From CAVQBP01 sp963723205 (GTDB lineage: Bacteria > Bacteroidota > Ignavibacteria > Ignavibacteriales > Ignavibacteriaceae): a stretch of 64,000 bases of DNA. The DNA is taken from assembly GCA_963723205.1 (NCBI GenBank), contig CAVRQC010000025.1, positions 184,642-248,641 on the forward strand. Reading direction: 5' to 3'. The notes under the pieces are model-generated. The model saw only the letters and a list, made by a program, of their open reading frames with translations. It was not told the DNA's origin and did no database searches. Within the stretch, counting starts at the first letter, position 1. Every line of letters starts with the position of its first letter. This document shows positions 36,340-45,818 of the stretch, in pieces. The position numbers were made by a program, and so were the translations under genes.

Positions 36340-37315
36340 ATGAGAAACAAGTTTTTACCTGTTTTTATTCTGATTTGTTTATTTTTAAATAAATCCGTCC
36401 TTCCACAACATACATATTATGTATCTAAAACGGAAAAGATTCAAATGATGGTTTCAGTATTAATAATGCTTTCTTAACTCTGCAGAAAGCTGCAAATATA
36501 GTTTCGGCATGAGATTCTGTTATTGTTTTGGAAGGTAATTATACTGGATTTGATATAAGAACAAGTGGATCAGAAAATTCTTCCATTGTTTTCAAAGCTG
36601 TAAATCAAAATGTTATTGTAGATGAATCAAATTATAAAACCAGCGACGGGATTAATATTGAAAACGCAAACAGGATTGTTATAGACGGATTTAAAGTAAT
36701 CAATCAACCCAGTGCGGGGATTTGTGCCGCTGTTTCTGATTTCATTGTAATAAAAAATAATTATTGGGGAATCTTTACCGGGTTCACCAATGACATTCTT
36801 ATTGAAAATAGCATTTGTTCTTATAGCATTCAGCAGCATAGTTATATGTCTCAAACAGCGGGGATAGGCCAACTGTCAGAAACAATGAATGCTTCGGTAA
36901 TAACGGATGCGGGATACAGCTTAATGCAGATGCTTCGCAAGGAGGAGACGGTATTATTCGCAATGCAGTAATTAATGGAAATATACTTCATGATAATGGT
37001 GCCGGCGGAGGTTCGGCTATAAATCTCGACAGGGTACAAAATTCAATTATTTACAACAATCTTATATATAATAATCATGCAACCGGTATTGCTCTCTTTA
37101 TGATTGATGGAGCAGAAGGATCAAAAAACAACAAAGTATACAATAATACTATCATTAATCCCGCTGATTCAAGATGGACAATGCTCATTAATAACGGATC
37201 AACGGAAGATACTTTATACAATAATATTTTTATTAATGATCATTTCTTCTATGAATTTGCTTCATTGCACAATATTATAATACCTCCTGTCTTATATTAC
37301 TGCTGCTATAACTAA
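36340..37315 (+). pseudogene. Broken secreted parallel beta-helix protein gene
   Basis: From ATG 36340 a signal peptide (ending SVLPQ) leads into TYYVSKT. The expected continuation (GKDSNDGFSINNAF) is in the next frame, which points to a one-base deletion near 36431. That frame is closed by TGA at 36510-36512 and reopens in SVIVLEGNYTGFDIRTSG, the start of beta-helix rungs. A second one-base loss near 36841 shifts the reading again, to YVSNSGDRPTVRNNECFGNN and further rungs rich in Asn and Ile. The sequence then ends in unrelated residues at 37315. All three frames are used, so no functional protein is made. The original was probably a carbohydrate-binding or lyase-like surface protein. Confidence 0.85.
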
Positions 37316-37401
37316 TTAAAAATCATCACTCATGATCCGGTTTTTTTTTCTCTTAGAAAATCAATCTATATTTTATTTAAAATCAATAAGTTGGAGACGC
37401 T

Positions 37402-38217
37402 ATGAAGTATTCACTAATTATACTATTAAGCTTATTCATATTACCCGGATGTTCAAAAAAGAAAGAAAATAATATGAATGAAAATACATCCATTGTTACT
37501 AAAGAAGTTACTTATTCGTCAGATGGAACACCTCTGAAAGGGTTTTTAGCCTATGATCAAAATAATGAAAATAAAGTACCTGGAGTAATTGTTGTCCATG
37601 AATGGTGGGGTATGAACCAATATGCTAGGCATAGAGCAGAAATGCTTGCCAAGCTTGGATATGTTGCACTGGCAATTGATATGTATGGAAACGGAAAAAT
37701 AGCAGAACATCCCGAAAATGCAGGAAAATTTTCTTCCGAAATTATGCAGCATATGGATACGGCCAGAGCAAGATTTGACGCTGGTCTTAAACTACTAAAA
37801 GCACAGCCTCAAACAGACACCAGCAACATTGCAGCAATCGGATATTGCTTTGGTGGCGGCATCGTTCTGCGTATGGCTCTCGAAGGAGCTGATCTTAAAG
37901 GAGTTGTAAGTTTCCATGGAGATTTGCCAACAGAACCTGTAAATAATCCTGCTCTGGTAAAAGCTAAAATTCTTGTCTGCAATGGAGCAGATGATCCTTT
38001 TAATCCGCAGAAAAAAGTAGATGCTTTTAAAGATGGAATGGATAAAGCTGGAATAAACTATAAGTTAATTAATTATCCCGGTGCTGAACACAGCTTTACA
38101 AATCCTGCCGCAGATAGTCTTGGTAAAAAATTTAATTTGCCTTTAGCTTATAATAAGCAGGCAGATGAAAAAAGCTGGGAAGCAATGCAACACTTTTTTA
38201 ACAAAATATTTAAATAG
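37402..38217 (+). CDS. Dienelactone hydrolase-family lipoprotein
   Basis: 271 residues. The lipoprotein signal ends at Cys16 (ILPGC). The alpha/beta-hydrolase core includes GVIVVHEWWGMNQYARHRAE, the nucleophile elbow GYCFGGG (Cys nucleophile), ADDPFNP with the acid, and GAEHSFTNP with the catalytic His: the Cys-Asp-His triad of the dienelactone hydrolase family. Anchored in a membrane on the periplasmic side. The natural substrate is unknown; many family members cleave small esters or lactones. It has a GGAG ribosome binding site and a strong terminator behind it. Confidence 0.92.
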   Translation: MKYSLIILLSLFILPGCSKKKENNMNENTSIVTKEVTYSSDGTPLKGFLAYDQNNENKVPGVIVVHEWWGMNQYARHRAEMLAKLGYVALAIDMYGNGKIAEHPENAGKFSSEIMQHMDTARARFDAGLKLLKAQPQTDTSNIAAIGYCFGGGIVLRMALEGADLKGVVSFHGDLPTEPVNNPALVKAKILVCNGADDPFNPQKKVDAFKDGMDKAGINYKLINYPGAEHSFTNPAADSLGKKFNLPLAYNKQADEKSWEAMQHFFNKIFK

Positions 38218-38240
38218 CAGAAAAACACATTCTTAAGAGA

Positions 38241-38273
38241 GGACATCTTTATTATTTTTATATAAAGATGTCC
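38241..38273 (+). terminator. Intrinsic terminator after the dienelactone hydrolase gene
   Basis: A 12-bp perfect stem (GGACATCTTTAT with ATAAAGATGTCC) with a 9-nt loop and a run of seven T. Confidence 0.93.
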
Positions 38274-38365
38274 TTTTTTTATCTATCTAAGTTAACTCAA
38301 AAGAAGGAAATTGAATTTTACTTCCTGATTTTAAACAATTTGAAATCTTTTAATTATTTTTAAAT

Positions 38366-39043
38366 ATGAACGGTAAATTATATTTGGTTTCAACTCCAAT
38401 TGGTAATTATGAAGATATCACTCTCCGTGCTATAAGGATTTTAAAAGAAGTAGATTTTATTATATGTGAAGAATTTAAAGAAGCAAGGAGATTGCTTTCA
38501 CATTATAAAATTGAAAAGGAATTAGTATCATTAAATGAACATAATGAAAGTGAAGTCGTAAATGACATAATTTTAAAAATTTCCGGTGGAAAGTCTGCAG
38601 CAGTAATATCTGATTGTGGAACCCCGCTTTTTTCAGACCCGGGCCATTTGCTAGCAGAATTATGCATTTCTCAAAACATAGATGTTATCCCGATTCCCGG
38701 TGCAAATTCTTTACTTCCCGCTTTAACCGGTTCAGGATTAGAATTTGAAAAATTTTATTATTACGGCTGGCTCTCTCCTAATAAACAAATCAGGCGGAAA
38801 CAACTAATAGATTTAAAAAAAATAAAACAAGTTATTGTTATTCTTGATACCCCTTATCGTCTAAAAAGTTTAATGTCTGATATAGTAAAAGTTTTAGGTA
38901 AAAATATCTGGACTATACTAGCCTTTCAACTCACAATGAAAGATGAAAAATTTTATAGGGGAACCGCTGAGGATATATTGAAAATTGCAGAACTAAAAAA
39001 TCTGAAGGGGGAATTTGTGCTGATTCTGGATAATAAATATTAA
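38366..39043 (+). CDS. rsmI: Ribosomal RNA small subunit methyltransferase I
   Basis: 225 residues, tetrapyrrole methylase fold. LYLVSTPIGNYEDITLRAI at the start, then ICEEFKEARRLLSHY, and the SAM-binding ISDCGTPLFSDPG and PIPGANSLLPAL blocks are the RsmI signatures. RsmI 2'-O-methylates a cytidine of 16S rRNA next to the decoding site. It is shorter than E. coli RsmI (286), missing the C-terminal extension, as in several other phyla. It converges with the rlmD-like gene; an AT-rich imperfect hairpin at about 39050-39075 may end both transcripts. Confidence 0.92.
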   Translation: MNGKLYLVSTPIGNYEDITLRAIRILKEVDFIICEEFKEARRLLSHYKIEKELVSLNEHNESEVVNDIILKISGGKSAAVISDCGTPLFSDPGHLLAELCISQNIDVIPIPGANSLLPALTGSGLEFEKFYYYGWLSPNKQIRRKQLIDLKKIKQVIVILDTPYRLKSLMSDIVKVLGKNIWTILAFQLTMKDEKFYRGTAEDILKIAELKNLKGEFVLILDNKY

Positions 39044-39078
39044 TAAAAATTAGATTTTCTTAGAATAAAATTCTAATA

Positions 39079-40521
39079 TTATATCCTTTCAAGCAAGGCA
39101 ACATTTTCAATATGAAAAGTATGGGGAAACATATCAAAAGGTCTTATCTTAATTAACTTATAACCGTTTTCAGCAAACAACTTAATATCTCTAACCTGTG
39201 TAGCAGGATTACAGCTAACATAAACAATCTTTTCAGGACTTAAACTTATTACATCCTCAACAGTATTTTTGTGCATCCCGCTCCGGGGAGGATCCAAGAC
39301 TACAACATCGGGAGAAGATAAATTATTATCTTTTACAAGAGGAAGAAATGTTTTATAAAGATCTGAAAGGATAAATTTAACATTATCAATCCGGTTTAAT
39401 TTTAAATTTTCTTCAGCATCTTTTAAAGCCGATTCAACACTTTCAAAAGCAAATACATTTTGGGCAAATCCGGAGACAAAAATTGCAATTGTGCCTGCAC
39501 CTGAATATAAATCATAAACAATTTCGTCTCCCTTTAATTCTGCAAATTCAAGTACGGTTTTATACAGGTTCTCAGCTTGCAGGGTATTTGTCTGGAAAAA
39601 AGAATTTGCACTGATTCTAAATTTATATTTATCAATTGAATCATAAATCAAACCATTACCATGAAATACCTTTTCAAAATCGCCGGTTGCAACAGCAGCT
39701 TTTCGTAAGTTAACATTGTTTACAACTGTTGATACCTCAGGAAAGTTTTTAACAATTGCATCAGAGTATTCTTTAAATAATTGATCATCTTCATAGAATG
39801 TTACTAAGTTAATCATTAAATCTTCCGTGTGTTCCGATTCTCTAATAACTAAATTTCTTAAATAACCCTGGTGAGTCTTCGTATTATAAACAGGGATATT
39901 TTTTATTTTAAAAAACCCTCTTGTAAAATTTAAAATTTTGTTACTCAATTTAGATTGAAGAAAACATTCATCAATATCCAGAACTTTATCATAAACATTA
40001 GGGACATGCAGCCCAAGGGCAAAGTTTCTGTCTATTGCTTCTCCGGATTTTATTTCTTCTTTTGTTAACCATCTTTTTTCAGAAAAAGAAAATTCCATCT
40101 TGTTCCTGTAATAAAATATTTTTCCGGAAGGAATAATAGGTTCGATAGTAAAGTTGCTGAAGCCTCCCATTTTTCTAAAAATGTCTTCAACCTGTTTCTG
40201 TTTGTAATCCAGCTGTATCCGGTACTCAAGATCCTGCTGTTTACATCCACCGCAAACTCTAAAGTATTTACACCTGGCTTTTATCCTGAAATCTGAGGGG
40301 GATAGTATTTCATCAGCTATTGATTCGGCATAAGATTTTTTGATCTTTCTAATTTGAGCTTTTACTTTATCACCGGGATATGCATTATCAACAAATACAA
40401 TATATTTTGTTTGTTGTTGAGGAGATCCGGGTACAATTTCTTCTTTGTTGATTTTCGCTATTCCTCTTCCTTCAAAAGCATACTCTTCAACATTCAATTC
40501 AATTAGATCACCTTTTTTCAA
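39079..40521 (-). CDS. rlmD: 23S rRNA (uracil-5-)-methyltransferase, RlmD/RumA family
   Basis: 480 residues. An N-terminal TRAM domain (about 1-65) is followed by the Fe-S cluster cysteines CKYFRVCGGC and a RumA-type methyltransferase: YDLYSGAGTIAIF for SAM binding, DPPRSGMH, and VYVSCNPAT holding the catalytic Cys. It converts a uridine in 23S rRNA to 5-methyluridine. Whether the target is U1939 (RlmD) or also U747 (RlmCD) cannot be decided from sequence. It starts 3 bp after the stop of another methyltransferase gene, so the two are cotranscribed. Confidence 0.9.
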   Translation of the reverse strand: MKKGDLIELNVEEYAFEGRGIAKINKEEIVPGSPQQQTKYIVFVDNAYPGDKVKAQIRKIKKSYAESIADEILSPSDFRIKARCKYFRVCGGCKQQDLEYRIQLDYKQKQVEDIFRKMGGFSNFTIEPIIPSGKIFYYRNKMEFSFSEKRWLTKEEIKSGEAIDRNFALGLHVPNVYDKVLDIDECFLQSKLSNKILNFTRGFFKIKNIPVYNTKTHQGYLRNLVIRESEHTEDLMINLVTFYEDDQLFKEYSDAIVKNFPEVSTVVNNVNLRKAAVATGDFEKVFHGNGLIYDSIDKYKFRISANSFFQTNTLQAENLYKTVLEFAELKGDEIVYDLYSGAGTIAIFVSGFAQNVFAFESVESALKDAEENLKLNRIDNVKFILSDLYKTFLPLVKDNNLSSPDVVVLDPPRSGMHKNTVEDVISLSPEKIVYVSCNPATQVRDIKLFAENGYKLIKIRPFDMFPHTFHIENVALLERI

Positions 40522-40524
40522 AAT

Positions 40525-41229
40525 TTACACCTTCTTCATTATTAAAACTTTAAATCCGATGTGAGTATTGCCGCCAAGTTTTAAATAGACATTTGATTCA
40601 TGACTGATTTGCTTTAGCAATTTCTTATAAAAACTTTTTTCCTCAACCGGAAGTTCATTGAACTTATCCTTCAATAAATTATTGCTTAACAGATAAAAGT
40701 CATATAATGTATCTGAGATATCATTTGACAAAAAAATTTCAAAGCCTCTGTCCTTATAATAATCTTCGAGTTCTTCCGTAAAAAGAGGAGAAACATTCGA
40801 ATTATTCCAGATATCTTTCACAAATTGAGGCGGTGATTTGGTTAGACTTACAATTTCACCAGCACAAAAATAACCGGCGGGTTTTAAAATTCTCTTCATT
40901 TCTTTTATTACTTTATTTCTTTTTGAAGATGACACTGATGCCTGCGCATAAACCAGGTCAAACAGAGAATTTTTAAAATCTGTGTTTTCATATTCCATAA
41001 TCTTCACGGAAATTTTTTTTGAGGATGATAAACTCATTCTAGCTCTCAAAAGAGAATCTTCATCCTGAACCAGCATAATTACTTTTGAGGTTCCTTGTGA
41101 GAGGATATTTTTTGATATTTCTTCACTCCCCTCCCCAATAACAAGGACAGAAAGATCCTTTAAATCAAGATTTTTAAGGAGAATATCTAATTGTTTATCT
41201 GTACCAGGTAAAAAATATTTTTTACTCAT
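40525..41229 (-). CDS. Class I SAM-dependent methyltransferase (substrate unknown)
   Basis: 234 residues. The N-terminal SAM fold has VLVIGEGSEEISKNIL as a degenerate motif I, an acidic strand ending VQDED, then FDLVYAQASVSS and MKRILKPAGYFCAGE, as in Methyltransf_11-type enzymes. The glycine-rich loop (GEGSEE) differs from the usual GxGxG, so catalysis is plausible but not certain. It leads a two-gene unit with the rlmD-like gene, which may hint at an RNA or translation-related substrate; this is weak inference. Confidence 0.75.
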   Translation of the reverse strand: MSKKYFLPGTDKQLDILLKNLDLKDLSVLVIGEGSEEISKNILSQGTSKVIMLVQDEDSLLRARMSLSSSKKISVKIMEYENTDFKNSLFDLVYAQASVSSSKRNKVIKEMKRILKPAGYFCAGEIVSLTKSPPQFVKDIWNNSNVSPLFTEELEDYYKDRGFEIFLSNDISDTLYDFYLLSNNLLKDKFNELPVEEKSFYKKLLKQISHESNVYLKLGGNTHIGFKVLIMKKV

Positions 41230-41371
41230 GAACCTTTCATTTGAATCAGCAAAATTTCAATTATCAAAAATAAGATCTAATCATCTTTAAATTTAATACT
41301 GAACTTACATTATTTACTAAATCTAACTTTCAAATTTAGGTTCATTTGGTTAATCATAAAAGTCAAAAGTC

Positions 41372-42811
41372 TCAATTGATTCTGATTATAACCACCCTTC
41401 TGTTCTTTGCTCTTCCTGCTTCGGTTGCATTACTGGCAATAGGATAATCCATTCCCATTCCGAAGACTTCAAATCTATTACGTGCTAAATCCTTTGAAAT
41501 AAAATAATTCAAAACTGATTCAGCTCTTTCCTTTGAAATTTTAAGGTTGCCGGCTTTACTTCCTGTATTATCTGTATGTCCTTCAATTCTCCATCTTGAA
41601 AGCGGGTTCTGCTTTATTACTTTAACAAGTTTATCCAATTCCGGATAAGCTGAAGGCAATAGAGTAGAACTTCCGGATGCAAAGTTTGCTCCTGAACTTA
41701 AAGTGAATTCTTTTACTTCTTCCTTTAATGGACAACCTTTTTCGTCCACTTGAACTCCCGCTGAAGTTCCCGGGCATTTGTCAAGATAATCGGGAACTCC
41801 ATCTTTGTCGGAATCTAACGGGCAACCATCTTGATCTACTTCTACATTTGGAGGAGTATTGCTGCACTTGTCTTTGAAATCAGGAACACCGTCTCCATCA
41901 AGATCATAAGGACACCCAGATTTATCAACCGGTATATTCTTTGGAGTATTTGAACAAAGATCCAAATAGTCGGGAACTCCATCACCATCGGAATCCAAAG
42001 GACAGCCGTTGTTATCAACCAAAACATCTTTGGGAGTATTCGGACATCTGTCCAGATAATCAGGTACTCCATCTTTATCAGAGTCCAATGGACAACCAAA
42101 ATCATCAACTTTCACACCCAGGGGCGTATTCCCGCAAAGATCTTCTGAATCATCTACCCCATCTCCATCGCTATCCCGGTTAATAAAAAATGAAAAAGAA
42201 ACACCTGCAAGTGCATTAACAATAAAATCCTTATTGGTTCCAACAGCGATATCATCAATATAATCATGTGAACCAAGCTGAACTCCCCCTATAAGATTAA
42301 AACTTAAATTTTCAGTTGCAAGAAATCTTATTCCGATTTCTCCCAGATAATTTATCTCGTTTTTTTTATAAATTCCGGTATTGTTATTTTTAAGCAGTAC
42401 ATCATTTTCACCCCTAGGATCAAACCACATATATGATACTCCTGCAAACAAATAGGGAGTAACAATATCACTAAGAGACAATGCATACACTAAACCGCCG
42501 CCAGCAAATTCAAAACTTGTTCTAAAAATTTTAGGGTTCCGGTTTGGATCTTTTCCCCTTACATAGCCTCCTCCCCCTATTGCTCTTATACCAAAAGTAC
42601 TATTTGTAAAAGAGGGGAAAAAATATTCAATTGAGCTTCTTCCCATGTAATCAATTTTTTTATTTTTATAATCAGTAATTCCTAAAGTTGCCCCTGCATC
42701 CAGACTTAAAACAAAAGAACCGGAGAAGGCTGAATATTTATTTCTATGAAGCTGCTGAGAAAAAGAAAGGTTAGCAAAAATGAGAATTAAAAGAAAAGTA
42801 GAAATTTTCAT
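41372..42811 (-). CDS. OmpA-family outer-membrane protein with thrombospondin type 3 repeats (A)
   Basis: 479 residues. Signal peptide (to about residue 18, NLSFSQ), then a beta-barrel domain (about 25-215) and five thrombospondin type 3 repeats of the form DSDGDGVPDYLD..C....V...GCP (about 215-350). These bind calcium. The OmpA C-terminal peptidoglycan-binding domain (about 360-479) has WRIEGHTDNTGSKAGN and AKNRRVVI. It probably ties the outer membrane to peptidoglycan and may be a major surface protein. Paralogous to the next gene. Confidence 0.93.
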   Translation of the reverse strand: MKISTFLLILIFANLSFSQQLHRNKYSAFSGSFVLSLDAGATLGITDYKNKKIDYMGRSSIEYFFPSFTNSTFGIRAIGGGGYVRGKDPNRNPKIFRTSFEFAGGGLVYALSLSDIVTPYLFAGVSYMWFDPRGENDVLLKNNNTGIYKKNEINYLGEIGIRFLATENLSFNLIGGVQLGSHDYIDDIAVGTNKDFIVNALAGVSFSFFINRDSDGDGVDDSEDLCGNTPLGVKVDDFGCPLDSDKDGVPDYLDRCPNTPKDVLVDNNGCPLDSDGDGVPDYLDLCSNTPKNIPVDKSGCPYDLDGDGVPDFKDKCSNTPPNVEVDQDGCPLDSDKDGVPDYLDKCPGTSAGVQVDEKGCPLKEEVKEFTLSSGANFASGSSTLLPSAYPELDKLVKVIKQNPLSRWRIEGHTDNTGSKAGNLKISKERAESVLNYFISKDLARNRFEVFGMGMDYPIASNATEAGRAKNRRVVIIRIN

Positions 42812-42896
42812 TTAGTGATTTCCCTTTTTTTTGAAAATATTACCACTAATTTAGGAGGAATTTATCGAATTGAAAAATTCAGGGAAATTAAAAGCA

Positions 42897-42927
42897 TGTA
42901 GGGAATGTAAAATTTGCACTCCCTACA
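42897..42927 (-). terminator. Terminator after OmpA/TSP3 gene B
   Basis: An 8-bp stem (TGTAGGGA with TCCCTACA), extended by imperfect pairing, is followed on the minus strand by GCTTTTAATTT. It lies 20 bp beyond the stop of gene B and so separates it from gene A. Confidence 0.65.
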
Positions 42928-42946
42928 TCAGTTCAAGAATTTAAAG

Positions 42947-44395
42947 TTAATGCTCAGGGATTATTTCTACCCTTCTATTCATTGCTCTTCCTTCTGCAGT
43001 TTTGTTTGATGCGATCGGATTGCTTTCACCCATTGGGATAACCATAAGCCTGCCTGCATTAACTCCCTGGCTTATCAGATAATCCGCAACTGCTTGAGCT
43101 CTTTTTCTTGATAGTTCCATATTATAAGAGTCTGAACCGATTGAATCAGTATAACCTTCAATTCTCAATTTTGCTTTTTTATCTGTCTTCATACTTTCAG
43201 CTAAAGTATTTAATACCGTATAAGCATTTGGAAGTAATACTGCTTTTCCCGATTCGAAATTAGTATCACCGCTTAAACTTACTTTAACTGTATCTCTTTT
43301 TATTTCACACCCTTTTTCATCAACTTCTCTACCTTTAGGAGTATTGGGACATTCATCCTTATAATCTGGGACACCATCTCCATCAGAATCTTTAGGACAA
43401 CCTAATGAATCCACGGGTGCGCCTTCAGGTGTATTAGGGCATTTATCTTTATTATCATAAACACCATCACCATCTGAATCGGGACAACCCTGATCATTTA
43501 CTTTCATTCCTGCCGGTGTATTCGGACATTTATCATATTTGTCAGGAACTCCGTCATGATCTGAATCAATTGGACACCCGTTTTCATCTACAGGCATTCC
43601 TGCTTCAGTATTCGGACATTTATCTTTATAATCGGGAACTCCATCATTATCTGAATCAATTGGACATCCGAAATCATCTACCTTAATTCCAGGTGGTGTA
43701 TTCGGACATTGATCCTTGGAATCCGGTACTCCGTCTCCATCTTCATCTGTTTGTGTAAAGAATGAATATGAAAATCCTACCATAGTTTGAATAAGCATAT
43801 CGTTACTTCCTTGCGGCGGCAGTCCATCCCAGTGATCACCTGAACTGAGTTCTGCTCCTATATTCACATTGAGACTAATTTCATTGGATAATAAAAACCT
43901 TAGACCAAACTCTCCATGATAATCTACCCCTGATATTTTAAAATTTCTTGGTCCGTAACCGTAAGGGAGGGTAATGCCATTGTTGTCTTCAGGGTTTACC
44001 CAGCCATAAGATGAACCCAAAAATATATAGGGAAACACACTCTGTTTAATTGAAAATGTATAAGATATACCTCCCCCTATTCTGGTTATTGAAGCTCTGA
44101 ATTCAGTTGGATATTTCCTTGAATCTTTACCCCCGACATATCCTGCACTTATAAATCCTTTTAATCCAAAAATGCCACTGGATGTTGTTGGGAAAAAATA
44201 TTCCACCACCCCCCTGCCAACTACTTGAGGTTTTGTGTTAGAGTAATCGGTATAACCTAAAGTCAATCCAACGTCTGTACCAATCATTAATGTTCCGGAA
44301 AAAGCATGATGCTTTTTTCGTAATGAATAATCTTGTGCATTGGTTAAGAAAGGAAGGAATAAGATTATGCTAAATAGTATTACAATTTTTCTCAT
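42947..44395 (-). CDS. OmpA-family outer-membrane protein with thrombospondin type 3 repeats (B)
   Basis: 482 residues from the ATG at 44395, which gives a proper signal peptide (MRKIVILFSIILFLPFLTNA) and an AGGATG ribosome binding site; a frame from 44449 would add an unneeded 18-residue lead. Next come a beta-barrel (about 25-235), five TSP3 repeats (DEDGDGVPDSKDQCPNTPPG and so on), and the OmpA_C domain with LRIEGYTDSIGSDSYN and AMNRRVEI. It shares its whole layout with gene A; the two copies probably arose by duplication but each has its own transcription unit. Confidence 0.93.
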   Translation of the reverse strand: MRKIVILFSIILFLPFLTNAQDYSLRKKHHAFSGTLMIGTDVGLTLGYTDYSNTKPQVVGRGVVEYFFPTTSSGIFGLKGFISAGYVGGKDSRKYPTEFRASITRIGGGISYTFSIKQSVFPYIFLGSSYGWVNPEDNNGITLPYGYGPRNFKISGVDYHGEFGLRFLLSNEISLNVNIGAELSSGDHWDGLPPQGSNDMLIQTMVGFSYSFFTQTDEDGDGVPDSKDQCPNTPPGIKVDDFGCPIDSDNDGVPDYKDKCPNTEAGMPVDENGCPIDSDHDGVPDKYDKCPNTPAGMKVNDQGCPDSDGDGVYDNKDKCPNTPEGAPVDSLGCPKDSDGDGVPDYKDECPNTPKGREVDEKGCEIKRDTVKVSLSGDTNFESGKAVLLPNAYTVLNTLAESMKTDKKAKLRIEGYTDSIGSDSYNMELSRKRAQAVADYLISQGVNAGRLMVIPMGESNPIASNKTAEGRAMNRRVEIIPEH

Positions 44396-44763
44396 AAGTT
44401 CATCCTTTTTTTTGTTAAAGAATTTATCTGTAACTTCTTTATATTTCAATAAGATATGGGAACGATACTTATAAAGATGTGATTATATTAACAAATAATA
44501 TAAGCTTGTTAAATATATTTTATTCTCGTTTAATTACCAATATTTCGATAATTCAAAGCAAATATAAATTTGAGAGAATTAAAAAAAGCTGCTGCTCCGA
44601 AGATGGTTCATTTTTTATATTAATTAAAGTAAAGAAAAATCTTAAATTGCTATTTACTTACTGTTCAGTAGAATTTTTGTTATAATAGAAATATTGAATT
44701 GTAAACCTCAAAACATCGAATACAAATCTTAAATTGAGTAAACAAAATTCTTTTCAATAAATT
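44396..44763. other. Intergenic region upstream of OmpA/TSP3 gene B
   Basis: About 370 bp, strongly AT-rich, with no supportable ORF or RNA gene. It should contain the promoter of the OmpA gene. I see no repeats. Confidence 0.4.
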
Positions 44764-45108
44764 CTATTTAGGCGAGATATCTTTTTTATAAGTACTGATT
44801 GAATTAGGTTCCCAGTCAAGGCCTTGGCAGGGAAGAAATTCCATTGTAGGATGTTTATCATATTTCATACAAATCACAGCTGTTTTATCAAAGTGTTTGC
44901 AGGTTGAACACAAGGTAGATTCAATTATATCTTTATTTTTTTCTTCAAATAATTTATAATGGATTATCGCAGGATGAATTATTACGATGTAGATAGCAAG
45001 AATATTTAATACCCACCAGAATTGAAAATTAATATAACTCTGCAGGATCCAGATTATAGGAATTAAGACTGCTGTTCTAATAATTGTCCAAAATACTATA
45101 GCACCCAT
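44764..45108 (-). CDS. Small membrane protein with four-cysteine cytoplasmic or periplasmic domain
   Basis: 114 residues, not recognised. Two transmembrane helices (about 4-22 and 30-48) followed by a soluble tail with four cysteines: CSTC, then Cys 9 residues later in VICMKYD, and a last one in FLPCQGLDWEP. The CxxC-x9-C-x13-C spacing could bind a zinc ion or Fe-S cluster. It is likely real because its coding pattern is good and the surrounding DNA is empty, but no function can be proposed. Confidence 0.6.
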   Translation of the reverse strand: MGAIVFWTIIRTAVLIPIIWILQSYINFQFWWVLNILAIYIVIIHPAIIHYKLFEEKNKDIIESTLCSTCKHFDKTAVICMKYDKHPTMEFLPCQGLDWEPNSISTYKKDISPK

Positions 45109-45674
45109 ATATTTGATCTATTCAGTTTTGACTAATCATCAAGATAATTATTTTTTCTTAATAAGAAAATTCATTTGGCAATATTATTTTTTATTCTCAT
45201 ACTAATCCAGGTTTTACTCAAAAAAAGTTTTATGTTAAACTTAAGGCAGTACAAAAAGAGGAAGAAAAATGACCAACGGCAACTATTGGAATATTATTAA
45301 TGGCTATTCTTTACCAGTTAGATGATTCATTTGCCGATTGTTTCATTGGAATTATAGTGATTGTATCTTGTATAGCATGTCTGATACACAATAAAAATAT
45401 CGAATGAAATACAACAAATTGAATAGAAACATTAAATATCAAATCATTAATGTGACAAATTTCCTTAATTTTCCCTAATTTTTTTTATATTTGTAAAAGA
45501 ATTAAAAAAAGCTGATTACGTGAACCATAATAATCGGTTTTTTAAGGGTAAAATTTGTGGTAAATTGTACTTCGTTTGGGGATTAAGACTTGCTGTTATT
45601 TATTTTAAATGTTAATATTGAATTTGAAAGATTTTTGGGTATAATGATGAATGAGTTGAATTACAAAATGATTG
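45109..45674. other. Mostly empty intergenic region with one possible small ORF
   Basis: About 565 bp. A 35-codon ORF (45300-45407, plus strand) encodes a short hydrophobic peptide (SFADCFIGIIVIVSCIACLI core). A partly overlapping frame begins at ATG 45269 and ends after 18 codons. Neither has strong support beyond a GAGGAAG stretch 5' of the first, so I do not call a gene. An imperfect hairpin near 45500-45545 is possibly the tRNA terminator. Confidence 0.35.
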
Positions 45675-45746
45675 TGAGCGCGGGTGGTCTCGAACCACCG
45701 ACCCTCTGCTTAAAAGGCAGATGCTCTACCACTGAGCTACGCGCCC
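45675..45746 (-). tRNA. tRNA-Lys (anticodon TTT)
   Basis: A full cloverleaf reads on the minus strand: acceptor stem GGGCGCG with CGCGCTC (one G-T pair), D arm GCTC...GAGC, anticodon stem CTGCC/GGCAG-like arm with loop CTTTTAA (anticodon TTT), T arm GGTGG TTCGAGA CCACC, and discriminator A. No CCA is encoded. A plus-strand ORF over this gene is a shadow. Confidence 0.96.
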
Positions 45747-45818
45747 TAAAAATTAAGAACTACAAATATATAAATTTGGACTTTTTATTCCAAACACAAA
45801 TAAACTCATTTATAAATT

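Noticed and set aside
41842..42183. ORFs on both strands inside OmpA/TSP3 gene A
   Set aside because: They are shadows of the repetitive, Asp- and Gly-rich TSP3 coding sequence.
45300..45407. A 35-codon hydrophobic small ORF
   Set aside because: No good ribosome binding site and no conservation evidence; kept only as a note in the intergenic entry.
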